From Rhizorhabdus wittichii RW1 (lineage in GTDB: Bacteria > Pseudomonadota > Alphaproteobacteria > Sphingomonadales > Sphingomonadaceae), in contig CP000699.1 of NCBI GenBank assembly GCA_000016765.1, forward strand, positions 5,211,501 to 5,275,500: a stretch of 64,000 nt of DNA. Direction: 5' to 3'. A program made the translations under genes and the position numbers. This document shows, in pieces, positions 46,606-54,988 of the stretch; the stretch's first letter is position 1, and the number at the start of each line of letters is the position of its first letter. Under the pieces are notes generated by a model. The model was not told the DNA's origin and did not search any database. It saw nothing but the letters and a program-made list of their open reading frames with translations.

Positions 46606-46617
46606 TTTCATATGAAA
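46606..46617. promoter_or_regulatory. AT-rich CATATG palindrome
   Basis: TTTCATATGAAA, perfect 12-base palindrome, in the gap between the divergent Tat-micropeptide gene and the exported VOC gene. Shares TTCATAT/ATATGAA half-sites with other intergenic regions of the cluster. Confidence 0.4.
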
Positions 46618-46641
46618 ACGCATATTTATTGGGAGATCGAA

Positions 46642-47136
46642 ATGCGGATTATCGGCCTGGCGCTCACGCTTCTGGGGACGGCCTGCGCGCTTCCCCCGGC
46701 CACTGCCGAACGGCCGGCGGCTCCGGCCGCCCCGGCCTCGGCGCCGATCAAGGGGCAGATGACCTTCCTCTACTACAAGGACCTGCCGGCCGCCGCCGCC
46801 TTCTACGAGAAGCTGCTCGGCACGCCGCCGCAGGACACGCCGGCCTGGGTGCGCCTGTTCGACCTGACCGACACTGCGACGCTGGGCCTCGTCAACGCGC
46901 AGGACGGGACGCTGCGCCCGGCCGACAACAAGCCGGTGATGGTGACGGTGGTGGTCGACGGCGTCACCGCGGTCGACGCCTGGTACGACCGCGTCCGCGC
47001 GCAGGGGATCGCGATCAGCGAGGAGCGCAAGACGACGCGGCTCGACGACAAGCGGTCGATCCACGCCTTCATCTTCAAGGACCCCGAGGGCTATGCGATC
47101 GAGATATTGACTTGGACGGCCAGCCAGCCAGGCTGA
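46642..47136 (+). CDS. Exported VOC family protein
   Basis: 164 residues. N-terminal signal (MRIIGLALTLLGTACALPP); the Cys after LGTA could be a lipobox-like anchor, though it is not a canonical lipobox. A proline/alanine linker leads into a VOC domain (MTFLYYKDLPAAAAFYEKLLGTPP ... IFKDPEGYAIEILTW). GGGAG lies six bases before the ATG. It resembles the cytosolic VOC protein at 41 kb but is secreted to the periplasm, unusual for this family. A terminator follows. Confidence 0.85.
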   Translation: MRIIGLALTLLGTACALPPATAERPAAPAAPASAPIKGQMTFLYYKDLPAAAAFYEKLLGTPPQDTPAWVRLFDLTDTATLGLVNAQDGTLRPADNKPVMVTVVVDGVTAVDAWYDRVRAQGIAISEERKTTRLDDKRSIHAFIFKDPEGYAIEILTWTASQPG

Positions 47137-47163
47137 GCCGGCCGGCCTTCTTCGGTGACAAGG

Positions 47164-47200
47164 AAAACCCCCGCCGGCGCGATGCCGACGGGGGTTTTTC
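47164..47200. terminator. Bidirectional terminator
   Basis: Stem AAAACCCCCGCCGGC / GCCGACGGGGGTTTT with one mismatch and a GCGAT loop, with an A-run on the left and a T-run on the right. It lies between the plus-strand VOC gene and the minus-strand TonB receptor gene, so it can stop transcription from both. Confidence 0.8.
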
Positions 47201-47244
47201 TTCGCGGGTGGCAGGCGGCGACCGAATGGCCGCCGCCGCCAGGA

Positions 47245-49506
47245 TCAGAACTTCACGCTGCCGCGCACGCCCCAGCGCCGCAGTCCCGGCACCACGGCGG
47301 CGCCGTTGGCGAAGCCGAAGTCGAACGATGCGGTGTAATATTTCTTGTCGAACAAGTTCTCGACATAGCCGACGATGCGGAAGCGGTCATTCTCCACGCC
47401 GATCCGCAGATTGGCCTTGCCATAGCCCTTCACCTCATAGGGGAAGCGCGGCTGGCCGGTCAGCACCGCGGCGATGTTGTTGACCGTGGTGTAGGCGTCG
47501 TCGGTGTAGAAATATTCGCCGCGCACGAACGCCTCGAAATCGCCGGTCAGCGGCACGGTATATTGCGCGAAGGTCGACAGCGTCCATTCGGGAGCCTTGG
47601 GCAGCGGCTTGCCCGACAGGTCGACCGTGCCGAAATTGGTGCGCGCATCGGCGAACTTGTCGAACCGCGCCTTGAGATAGCCGATGTTCAGCCCGAGTTC
47701 GAGCTGGTCGGTCGGCGCGGCGAGCAGTTCGAGCTCGGCGCCCTTGCTGGTCGCGCTGGCCGCGTTCGAAATGCCGGCATAGTTGATGATGTTGCCGTTG
47801 GCGTCGCGGCCGATCACGCCCGAGCTGACCTGCACGTTGTTCCAGTCGATGTAGAACAGCGCGAGGTTGGCGCGCAGGCGGTTGTCGAGCAGGGTGCTCT
47901 TCACGCCCACTTCGTAGTTCCACAGCGTCTCCGCGCCGAAGTCGCTGCGCGCGCGCTGCGGATCGAGCTCGAAGCCGCCCGATTTCCAGCCCTTCGAGGC
48001 GCTCGCGTAGAGATTGACGTGGTCCGCCGCCTTATATTTGATCACGAAGCGCGGCGACACGTCGCTGAAGCTGCGGCTGCCCTGCACGGCCTGGAGCGGG
48101 CCGCCGAACTCGATCTGGTCCTCGAACCGCTTGATCTTGTCGTGCGAATAACGGGCGCCGGCGGTCAGCGAGAGCGCGTCTGTGACGTCGAAGGTCGCTT
48201 CGGCGAACAGCGCCTTTGACGTGATCTTCTGGTTGTAGTGCGACAGCTCGATCGGGAAATCCTCGGGCAGGCCGATGTCGTTCTGGACGCCCGCCGCGAT
48301 GAACTCGCCCTCGCGATGCTTGTCCTGCGCATAGACGGCGCCGACGATCCAGTTCAGCCGCTTGTCGCCGACCGACTGGACGCGGAATTCCTGCGAGAAG
48401 CTCTTGCGCCGTTCATAGTTGAAGCCTTCGCGCAGGAAGTCGACGCTCGAGAAGTCGAGCTCGCCGCTGCGGTCGAACTTGGCCGAGCCGTAGCCGGTGA
48501 TGCTGGTGACGCCGACATTCTCGCCGGTCCAGGCGACCCGGCCGACGGCGATGTGATATTCGTTGTCCACCACCAGCGGCGCGTCATGCGCATAGTTGCG
48601 GCGGTTGTTCGGATAGAAGCCGAGGTTGGAATCGACCGGGCAGGAGAAGGTGACGCCCGGGCAGATCGACTTGATGAAGTCGCTCAGCACGCCGGTGTGG
48701 ATCAGGCCGAAATCGTCGTCCTTCTCACGCGTGTAGTTGTACGACAGGTCGATCGTCAGCTGCTCGGTCGGCGTCGCGCGGAGCGAAAGGCGCGCCGCCT
48801 TGTAGTCGCGGCCGTTGCCGCCGCCGATCGGCGCCTTGTTGTTGAACTCGCCGTTGGAGGTTTCCCATTTGCCGGCGGCGCGGATCGCGACCATGTCGTT
48901 CAGTGGCACGTTGACCATGCCGCCCAGCTCGTAGCTGCCGAAGCGGCCCGCCATCGCGTTCACCTCGCCGGCGAAGCCCCGCGTATCGGGCTTCGCGGTG
49001 TTGAGGCTCATCACGCCGCCCGATGCGTTGCGTCCGAAATAGGTGCCCTGCGGCCCGCGCAGCACCTCGATCCGCTCCATGTCGATCAGGTGCGGGTTGA
49101 GCGCGATGTTCGAGATGTTGAAATCGTCGAGATAGATGCCGAACGACGACGCGTTGCCGCCGACGTTCGAGATGCCGCGCAGCGCCAGGCCGAGCGCGCT
49201 GCTCGACACGTTGTTGCCGCTGCGCACCGGGCTGTCGGTGATGAAGACGTTGGGCGTGTTCTGGAAATAGGCGCCGACGTCCTGGATGTTCGCGCGCTGC
49301 AGTTCCTGCGTGTTGAACGCGGTCACCGCGACCGGCACGTTCTGGATGCTTTCGCTGCGCCGCTGGGCGGTGACGACGATGTCCTCCAGCCCCTGATTCT
49401 CAGCCTCGGCCGCGGCCTGCGCCGATGCCTGGCCGCTGATCGCCAGCAAGGCCGCGATCGCGCTGCCGCTCGCCATGCGCAGCATCTGGTTGGTCATCCT
49501 TCTCAT
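47245..49506 (-). CDS. TonB-dependent receptor
   Basis: 753 residues. Signal peptide about 1-30 (ends SAQA), TonB-box region LEDIVVTAQRR, plug domain (about 45-170) with IEVLRGPQGTYFGRNASGGVM, then barrel ending GLRRWGVRGSVKF with terminal Phe. No STN domain, so transport rather than sigma signalling is likely. Substrate unknown; inferred to capture the compound processed by the neighbouring M61 peptidase, NSS transporter and PLP enzyme. GGGAGG lies 10 bases before the ATG at 49506. Confidence 0.95.
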   Translation of the reverse strand: MRRMTNQMLRMASGSAIAALLAISGQASAQAAAEAENQGLEDIVVTAQRRSESIQNVPVAVTAFNTQELQRANIQDVGAYFQNTPNVFITDSPVRSGNNVSSSALGLALRGISNVGGNASSFGIYLDDFNISNIALNPHLIDMERIEVLRGPQGTYFGRNASGGVMSLNTAKPDTRGFAGEVNAMAGRFGSYELGGMVNVPLNDMVAIRAAGKWETSNGEFNNKAPIGGGNGRDYKAARLSLRATPTEQLTIDLSYNYTREKDDDFGLIHTGVLSDFIKSICPGVTFSCPVDSNLGFYPNNRRNYAHDAPLVVDNEYHIAVGRVAWTGENVGVTSITGYGSAKFDRSGELDFSSVDFLREGFNYERRKSFSQEFRVQSVGDKRLNWIVGAVYAQDKHREGEFIAAGVQNDIGLPEDFPIELSHYNQKITSKALFAEATFDVTDALSLTAGARYSHDKIKRFEDQIEFGGPLQAVQGSRSFSDVSPRFVIKYKAADHVNLYASASKGWKSGGFELDPQRARSDFGAETLWNYEVGVKSTLLDNRLRANLALFYIDWNNVQVSSGVIGRDANGNIINYAGISNAASATSKGAELELLAAPTDQLELGLNIGYLKARFDKFADARTNFGTVDLSGKPLPKAPEWTLSTFAQYTVPLTGDFEAFVRGEYFYTDDAYTTVNNIAAVLTGQPRFPYEVKGYGKANLRIGVENDRFRIVGYVENLFDKKYYTASFDFGFANGAAVVPGLRRWGVRGSVKF

Positions 49507-49603
49507 TGGTCCAGCCTCCCTTTCATCGCCCTGTTCCGGCGTCCATGGGTCGAGCTTCTGCCGCCCCTCGACACCGGTATAATTAGTTTATGCCTAAAAG
49601 TGT

Positions 49604-49640
49604 ATATGAAAATGAATAGATTTTTGCGGATATGAAAATG
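49604..49640. promoter_or_regulatory. Direct repeats ATATGAAAATG upstream of TonB receptor gene
   Basis: ATATGAAAATG occurs at 49604-49614 and again at 49630-49640, in an AT-rich stretch ahead of the minus-strand TonB receptor gene. The CATTTTCATAT reading on the other strand contains the same TTCATAT half-site found in the gaps near the MarR, PLP and VOC genes. Confidence 0.4.
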
Positions 49641-49685
49641 GCCTGATAGGCCGTTTGGAAATGCGGTTTCACCGCATTTCCAAAC
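49640..49685 (-). terminator. Tandem hairpins after M61 peptidase gene
   Basis: GTTTGGAAATGCGGT / ACCGCATTTCCAAAC (49653-49685) is a perfect 15-bp hairpin with a three-base loop, preceded on the plus strand by a smaller GGCCT-GAT-AGGCC hairpin (49640-49652). It lies 6 bases past the M61 stop codon. There is no long T-run, so termination or mRNA 3'-end protection is likely but unproven. Confidence 0.5.
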
Positions 49686-49691
49686 CGACCC

Positions 49692-51599
49692 TCATCGCGG
49701 GGCGAAGATGGCGTCGAGCCGCGCGGGCGCCGACGAATCGCGTTCCAGCCGCGGATAGCGCAGCCCCATGGTGCAGGCGACCCTGACGTCGCGCACCGCG
49801 TCGGCGCGCCTGACCGTCAGCGTCAGCGGGTCGGCGCGTCCCTTGCAGGCTGCGACGGCCTGGACGAGGCGGCCGGAGTCATAGCTCCGGCCGTCGACCG
49901 CGAGGATCTGGGTGCCGATCGTCAGTTCGGCGGCGAAGGCGGGGCCGTCCCACACCACGTCGGTGATGGTGCCGCCCTTGTCCGCCGTCAGCCCGATCGA
50001 CCAGCTCAGGTCGGTGACGCCGCGCTGCGCCTCTCCGCTGCGGAAGAAGCCGGTCGGCGTGTCGCCATAGACCAGGCGGTAGCCGCCGCGCGCCAGCCCG
50101 TCGAGCGGCGCGTCCGGCGCGACCTTGTCGACGCGGTCGTGGAAATAGCGGGCCCAGTCCCACGGCGCGACGGCGTTCAATCCGGCGACGACGTCGTCGA
50201 ACACATAGGGGACCGGCCGATAGGAGCCGTCGTCGATCGAGAAGAAGGCGCGGACGAAATCGTCGAGGCTGCGCTTGCCGCCCGACAGCGCGCGGATGCG
50301 CGTGTCGACGTCGAGCCAGATCAGCTGCCCCTCCAGATAATAGTCGGACCCGCGCTGCCAGTTGGGCCAGGGCTGCGCGCCTTCGGCGTAGATCGAATGA
50401 TTGGTGGTGTCGATCAGCGGACGCCATTGCCGGCCGGTCCGGTTCTGCATCGTCGCGGCGCTCAATGCGACATTGTCGAGCCCTTCCTGCACGCTGTGCA
50501 GCCCCGAGCGGACCGACAGCACGGCGCCGAGATAGCGCGTCAATCCTTCATAGACCCACAGCAGGCTGTTCTGCATCGGCGTGTCGAGCGTGGGCGTCAG
50601 CAGGTCCGCGCCGCGGCGGAACTTGCCGTTCCAGCTATGGACGAATTCGTGCGGCAGCAGCTCCCGGCTCGGCGCGGTGCCGGCCCAGTCGGTGAAATAG
50701 TCGGGCACCGTGAAATTCTCGCTCGACCGGCTGTGCTCGGCGCCGAGGCTGCCGATCCTCCCGGTCAGGCCGAGCAGGAAATCATAATGGTCGTAATGGC
50801 GCGATCCGAACAGCTTGAGGCTCTGGTCGACCAGCCGGCGATGCGCCTCGATCTGCGCGGGGGCGGCGGCGAGCAGCTCGGGCCGATCGGCGAAGACCGC
50901 CAGTCCGACCGGAGCATTCGATTCGTCGAGCTTGTAGCGCGCCGCATAGCGGCCGGCGAGGATCGGGGAGTCGACCAGCGTCTCATAGTCGACCGGCTTG
51001 AAGCGGATCACGCCGTCGGCGACGCCGTCGGTCGTGAGCGCGGTGGCGAACTGCCAGCCGTCGGGCAGGCGCACCGATGCCTGCACCGTCATCCGCCGCG
51101 AGGGATAGCCCGCCGGATAGGGCGCCAGCGACGTCCATTGCAGGTCGATCATCTCCGGGCTCACCTCGATCCGGCCCATCTTCGGATCGGTGGGGGAGAG
51201 ATATTGGAAGCCGAGCTCGATCGTATCCGCGCCTTCCGGCACGTCGACATGGATCGCGTGCATCATCACCGGATCGCGCTTCCAGCCGATCTCGGCCCCA
51301 CCGGCGCGCAGCGTCAGCCCGGCGATCCGCGCGATCGGCCCCGACGGGGCGTGATGGCCCGGCACCCAGCGCGGGAAATAGATCGTCATCGGCCCGGGTC
51401 CGGCGACGGGCAGGACCATCGTCCCGCGCAGGATCGCGCGCGAGACGTCGCGCGCGTCGATCGTCAGCCGGATGACGCCCGGATAGTCGGCATCGCGCAA
51501 TGCCGCGCCGGCCTGTGGCGATCCCATGCCCTGCGCCTGCGCCGCATGCGGCGCCAGAACGAGAAGCGCGGCACACGCCGCCGCAACCTTGCCGATCAT
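49692..51599 (-). CDS. M61 family aminopeptidase (glycyl aminopeptidase type)
   Basis: 635 residues. Signal peptide about 1-23 (ends AAQAQ), N-terminal beta domain, then the peptidase domain with zinc motif His317-Glu318..His321 in LLPHEFVHSWNGK and the downstream Glu in WVYEGLTRYLG, and a C-terminal PDZ-like domain (about 535-615, IGLTADKGGTITDVVWDGPA). Family enzymes remove N-terminal Gly or Ala from peptides. Exported to the periplasm, consistent with handling a peptide taken up by the neighbouring TonB receptor (inference). GGGGAGGA precedes the ATG. Confidence 0.93.
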   Translation of the reverse strand: MIGKVAAACAALLVLAPHAAQAQGMGSPQAGAALRDADYPGVIRLTIDARDVSRAILRGTMVLPVAGPGPMTIYFPRWVPGHHAPSGPIARIAGLTLRAGGAEIGWKRDPVMMHAIHVDVPEGADTIELGFQYLSPTDPKMGRIEVSPEMIDLQWTSLAPYPAGYPSRRMTVQASVRLPDGWQFATALTTDGVADGVIRFKPVDYETLVDSPILAGRYAARYKLDESNAPVGLAVFADRPELLAAAPAQIEAHRRLVDQSLKLFGSRHYDHYDFLLGLTGRIGSLGAEHSRSSENFTVPDYFTDWAGTAPSRELLPHEFVHSWNGKFRRGADLLTPTLDTPMQNSLLWVYEGLTRYLGAVLSVRSGLHSVQEGLDNVALSAATMQNRTGRQWRPLIDTTNHSIYAEGAQPWPNWQRGSDYYLEGQLIWLDVDTRIRALSGGKRSLDDFVRAFFSIDDGSYRPVPYVFDDVVAGLNAVAPWDWARYFHDRVDKVAPDAPLDGLARGGYRLVYGDTPTGFFRSGEAQRGVTDLSWSIGLTADKGGTITDVVWDGPAFAAELTIGTQILAVDGRSYDSGRLVQAVAACKGRADPLTLTVRRADAVRDVRVACTMGLRYPRLERDSSAPARLDAIFAPR

Positions 51600-51650
51600 C
51601 GATAGTCCTCCCCGTCGACGCCGGGCGACTCCGGCGATCATTAATTTTAT

Positions 51651-51660
51651 ATCATATGAT
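51651..51660. promoter_or_regulatory. Short ATCATATGAT palindrome
   Basis: Perfect 10-base palindrome centred on CATATG in an AT-rich patch upstream of the M61 gene. Part of the CATATG/TTCATAT motif series seen in the cluster. Confidence 0.3.
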
Positions 51661-51711
51661 TTTGTATATTTATCAAGCCGACTTGCCGATAGGGGGCATG
51701 TCCGCCCCGAT

Positions 51712-51804
51712 CGTCATTCCCGCGAAAGCGGGAATCCATGGACGGCGGGCCGCAAGAGACGGAATGTTCCGTGACCGTGGATTCGCGCTTTCGCCGGAAT
51801 GACG
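51712..51804. repeat. Paired inverted CGTCAT palindromic element (imperfect right arm)
   Basis: Left hairpin CGTCATTCCCGC-GAAA-GCGGGAAT with ATCCA end; the right part is ATTCGCGC..GCCGGAATGACG, with mismatches in the stem. It lies between the M61 gene and the hydrolase gene. Confidence 0.75.
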
Positions 51805-51828
51805 GAGAACAGGAGAGATCGGCAGACT

Positions 51829-53178
51829 CTATTTCCGCTGCGACCCGTCGTCGCGCGGCCGGGCGATGTCGACCTGAGGATAGTCGCCCGCGATCCGGCC
51901 CTGCCGGGCGAAATCGGCCATCATCCGGAAATAGGGCTCGGGCTGGCGGGTGGAGAGGCGTTCGCCGTCCGGGCCCGGCTCATATTCGAATATGCCGTGC
52001 TCGGTGCGGGGGAAGACGGCGAGCGAGATCGGGCGGCCGTCCGCGATCAACTGCCTGAGGCGTCGCGAGGTCTCTCTGCTCGGCGCGTCGAGGTCGTCGG
52101 CGGCGAGCGCCCAGAGCTGCGGGACGGCGAGGTTGCGCAGGACCGGCATCGGATCATGGTGGAGGGGGATGCCGGCGAACAGCGCCGGCCCCCGCGCGCG
52201 CAGCTCCGCTTCGGGCGTTTGAAGGAAGACGTGCGTCACGTCGCCGCGGACGAAGCGGAACCAGGGTTCGTCCTTGTACCGGACGCGCGCGGCTTCGAGC
52301 CGGTCGAAGCCGGCGGTGAAATTGCTGCTCAGGATCGCGATGCTGGCCTCGGCGAAGTCGAGCGCCTTGGCGACGACATCGGGCCCGTAGCCGCCGAGCC
52401 TGATGCCCTCGGCGATCGCCTCGCGCTCCTCGTCGAGCGGCGACACCGCCAGTCCGAAGCCGACGATGACGAAGTCGACGGGCTCGATCTTCGCCGCGAG
52501 CGGCGCGACCCAGCCGCCCTGGCTTCCGGCCTGATAGCCGATCCGTCCCGCGCGGTCGCCGGCGAGCCGCCGCGCCTCGCGCGCCGCGGCGATCGCATCC
52601 TCGGCAAGGACGAGATAGTCCTGGGTATAGCGTCCGCCCGAGGCGCCGGTGCCGCGTTTGTCATAGACGAACGCGCCGATGCCGACGGCGGGGAACAGGC
52701 GCTGGAGCGCGTAGAAATCGCGCGCCGAATCATGCTCCGACCCATGGACCAGTATGACGATCGGCACCTTGCCGCCGCCCCTGGGCAGCACCAGCCGTCC
52801 GCCGAGCGTCGCGTCGCCGCTGGCGAAGCGCGTCTCGCGCACGTCGAAATCGATGCGGCGGCCGGTGACGCCGTGTAGGTCGATCGCCGCGTCGCCGCAG
52901 GCGCCGAAGCGGACGTCGTTCCCGTCCGGCCGGTCCGTCCAGCCGAGCGTGCTGCGCCAATCGCCGCCTTCGCCGGGCGTGAGCAGGCCGGTGCGGCCAT
53001 CCGTCCTCCGCCACCGCAGCTTCCCGTCCGGGGCGTTGCCGATGTCGAGGATCGATCCGTCGGCCAGCGCATAGGCGCCGACATGGCAGGCGGGGGCGCT
53101 CTCCTGCGCGGCGAGCAGCGGCGTGGCCGTCAGGCCCGCGACGATCGCGATCAGGATTTCAGGCAGTTTCATGGCCAT
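51829..53178 (-). CDS. Secreted alpha/beta hydrolase
   Basis: 449 residues. Signal peptide about 1-24 (ends LLAA), an N-terminal beta-rich domain (about 30-130) and an alpha/beta hydrolase domain with VPIVILVHGSEHDSARDFY for the oxyanion region and nucleophile elbow GYQAGSQGG (Ser219); catalytic acid probably in WALAADDLDAP and His in RTEHGIFEY. Sequence resembles secreted peptidase/esterase-type hydrolases. It may be a periplasmic amidase/esterase in the cluster, but the substrate is unknown. Confidence 0.85.
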   Translation of the reverse strand: MAMKLPEILIAIVAGLTATPLLAAQESAPACHVGAYALADGSILDIGNAPDGKLRWRRTDGRTGLLTPGEGGDWRSTLGWTDRPDGNDVRFGACGDAAIDLHGVTGRRIDFDVRETRFASGDATLGGRLVLPRGGGKVPIVILVHGSEHDSARDFYALQRLFPAVGIGAFVYDKRGTGASGGRYTQDYLVLAEDAIAAAREARRLAGDRAGRIGYQAGSQGGWVAPLAAKIEPVDFVIVGFGLAVSPLDEEREAIAEGIRLGGYGPDVVAKALDFAEASIAILSSNFTAGFDRLEAARVRYKDEPWFRFVRGDVTHVFLQTPEAELRARGPALFAGIPLHHDPMPVLRNLAVPQLWALAADDLDAPSRETSRRLRQLIADGRPISLAVFPRTEHGIFEYEPGPDGERLSTRQPEPYFRMMADFARQGRIAGDYPQVDIARPRDDGSQRK

Positions 53179-53302
53179 GGCTCGCTCTGCCTTTCACTGG
53201 AAAGCCCGAAGCTGTGCCGAACAGGAACGCAGCGCCCGGCCATTCTGCTCCACCTTGGCGACCTCGCGCCGACGCCGCGCTCGCTCCTGCGATGAGGCGG
53301 CC

Positions 53303-54901
53303 TCACTGCGCGAGATCGAAGCTGTCGGCGCGCGCGAGGCGCCAGATGCGATCGTAGAAATCATGGTCGCACCGGTCGTTCAGGAGCTCGCCCGGTTCGA
53401 GATAGACGTGGAGCTGCGAAAACAGCCGGACCTCGGTCAGGCTCACCCGGCGGACGAGGTGGTGCGGACTGATCTGGCTCGGATGCTCGAGCCCGGCAGC
53501 GGCGATCATCTCGGCGAGCCCGGCCAGCGTGTTGCGATGGAAATTGTCGACGCGCTCGGCCTTGTCGGACACCACCAGCGCGCGCTGCCGGGCCGGGTCC
53601 TGCGTGGCGACGCCGACCGGGCAGCGGTTGGTGTGGCAGGAGAGCGACTGGATGCAGCCGAGCGCGAACATGAAGCCGCGTCCGGCATTGGTCCAGTCGG
53701 CGCCGAGCGCGAGCACCGCCGCGATGTCGAAGGCGCTGACGATCTTGCCCGCTGCGCCGACCCTGATCCGCCCGCGCAGGCCGGCGCCGACCAGCGTGTT
53801 GTGGACGAACAGCAGCCCCTCCCGCATCGGCAGGCCGAGATGGTCGGTGAACTCCAGCGGCGCAGCGCCGGTGCCGCCTTCGCCCCCGTCGACGACGATG
53901 AAGTCGGGCAATATCCCGGTTTGGCGCATCGCCTTGACCATCCCCATGAACTCCCAGGGGTGGCCGATGCAGAGCTTGAACCCCACGGGCTTGCCCTTGG
54001 ACAGCTCGCGAAGCCTGCCGATGAACTCCATCATCTCGACCGGGGTCGAGAAGGCGCGATGGCGGGACGGCGATATGCAGTCCTCGCCCATCGGAACGCC
54101 GCGCGTCACCGAGATCTCGGCGGTGACCTTGGCGGCGGGCAGGATGCCGCCATGCCCAGGCTTGGCGCCCTGGCTCATCTTGATCTCGATCATCTTCACC
54201 TGGGGATCGGCCGCCTGCTCCGCGAAGCGCGCCGCGTCGAAATTGCCGTCGGCGGTGCGGCATCCGAAATAGCCCGAGCCGATCTCCCAGATCAGGTCGC
54301 CGCCGGCTTCGCGGTGATAGGGGCTGATGCTGCCTTCGCCGGTATCATGCGCGAAGCCACCCATCTTCGCGCCCTTGTTCAGCGCCCTGATCGCATTGGC
54401 GCTGAGCGAACCGAAGCTCATCGCCGAGATGTTGAAGATCGACGCGTTGTAGCGCTGCGCGCATTGGTCGCCGCCGATCGCCACCCGGAAGGTCGCGGGA
54501 TCGGCGACCGGGGCGGGGCGCACGGAATGGGCGATGAACTCGTATCCGGCCGCGTAGACGTTCTGGAGCGTGCCAAACGCCCGCTCGCTGCTCTCGTTCT
54601 TCGCCCGCGCATAGACGAGCGCCCGCTGGCTGCGGGAAAAGGGTGTCTGCTCGTCGTCGCCCTCGATCAGATATTGCCGGATCTCGGGCCGGATATCCTC
54701 GAACAGCCAGCGCAGGCGGCCGACGACCGGATAGTTGCGGCGCACCGAATGCAGCGGCTGGGCGAGATCGTAGATGCCGAGCAGGGAGAGCAGGGCGCTC
54801 GCCGCGAACAGCGGCATCGCCCACACCGCGGGCAGGTAATAGCCCGACACGAGTGCGGTGATCAGGCAGAGCGCGAACGCTGTGAACCGGGTGAAAATCA
54901 C
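53303..54901 (-). CDS. FMN-binding glutamate synthase family protein
   Basis: 532 residues. Two N-terminal transmembrane segments (about 1-45), then a glutamate-synthase GltS-like FMN barrel with FNISAMSFGSLSANAIRALNKGAKMGGFAHDTGEG, PGHGGILPAAKVTAEI, VVDGGEGGTGAAP and the [3Fe-4S]-type cysteines in GCIQSLSCHTNRCPVG. It lacks the amidotransferase domain, so it probably does not make glutamate from glutamine on its own. GTG start with AAGGAG eight bases before it. Likely a membrane-attached oxidoreductase of unknown substrate. Convergence with nothing; next gene downstream is the secreted hydrolase, same strand. Confidence 0.9.
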   Translation of the reverse strand: MIFTRFTAFALCLITALVSGYYLPAVWAMPLFAASALLSLLGIYDLAQPLHSVRRNYPVVGRLRWLFEDIRPEIRQYLIEGDDEQTPFSRSQRALVYARAKNESSERAFGTLQNVYAAGYEFIAHSVRPAPVADPATFRVAIGGDQCAQRYNASIFNISAMSFGSLSANAIRALNKGAKMGGFAHDTGEGSISPYHREAGGDLIWEIGSGYFGCRTADGNFDAARFAEQAADPQVKMIEIKMSQGAKPGHGGILPAAKVTAEISVTRGVPMGEDCISPSRHRAFSTPVEMMEFIGRLRELSKGKPVGFKLCIGHPWEFMGMVKAMRQTGILPDFIVVDGGEGGTGAAPLEFTDHLGLPMREGLLFVHNTLVGAGLRGRIRVGAAGKIVSAFDIAAVLALGADWTNAGRGFMFALGCIQSLSCHTNRCPVGVATQDPARQRALVVSDKAERVDNFHRNTLAGLAEMIAAAGLEHPSQISPHHLVRRVSLTEVRLFSQLHVYLEPGELLNDRCDHDFYDRIWRLARADSFDLAQ

Positions 54902-54988
54902 GCAGGCCTCTCCTTGCCGGCAGGGGGATGGCCACCGGCATAGCCCGGTAACGGCCATTCCATCCAGCGTTGGCGACATGCCGATCGA

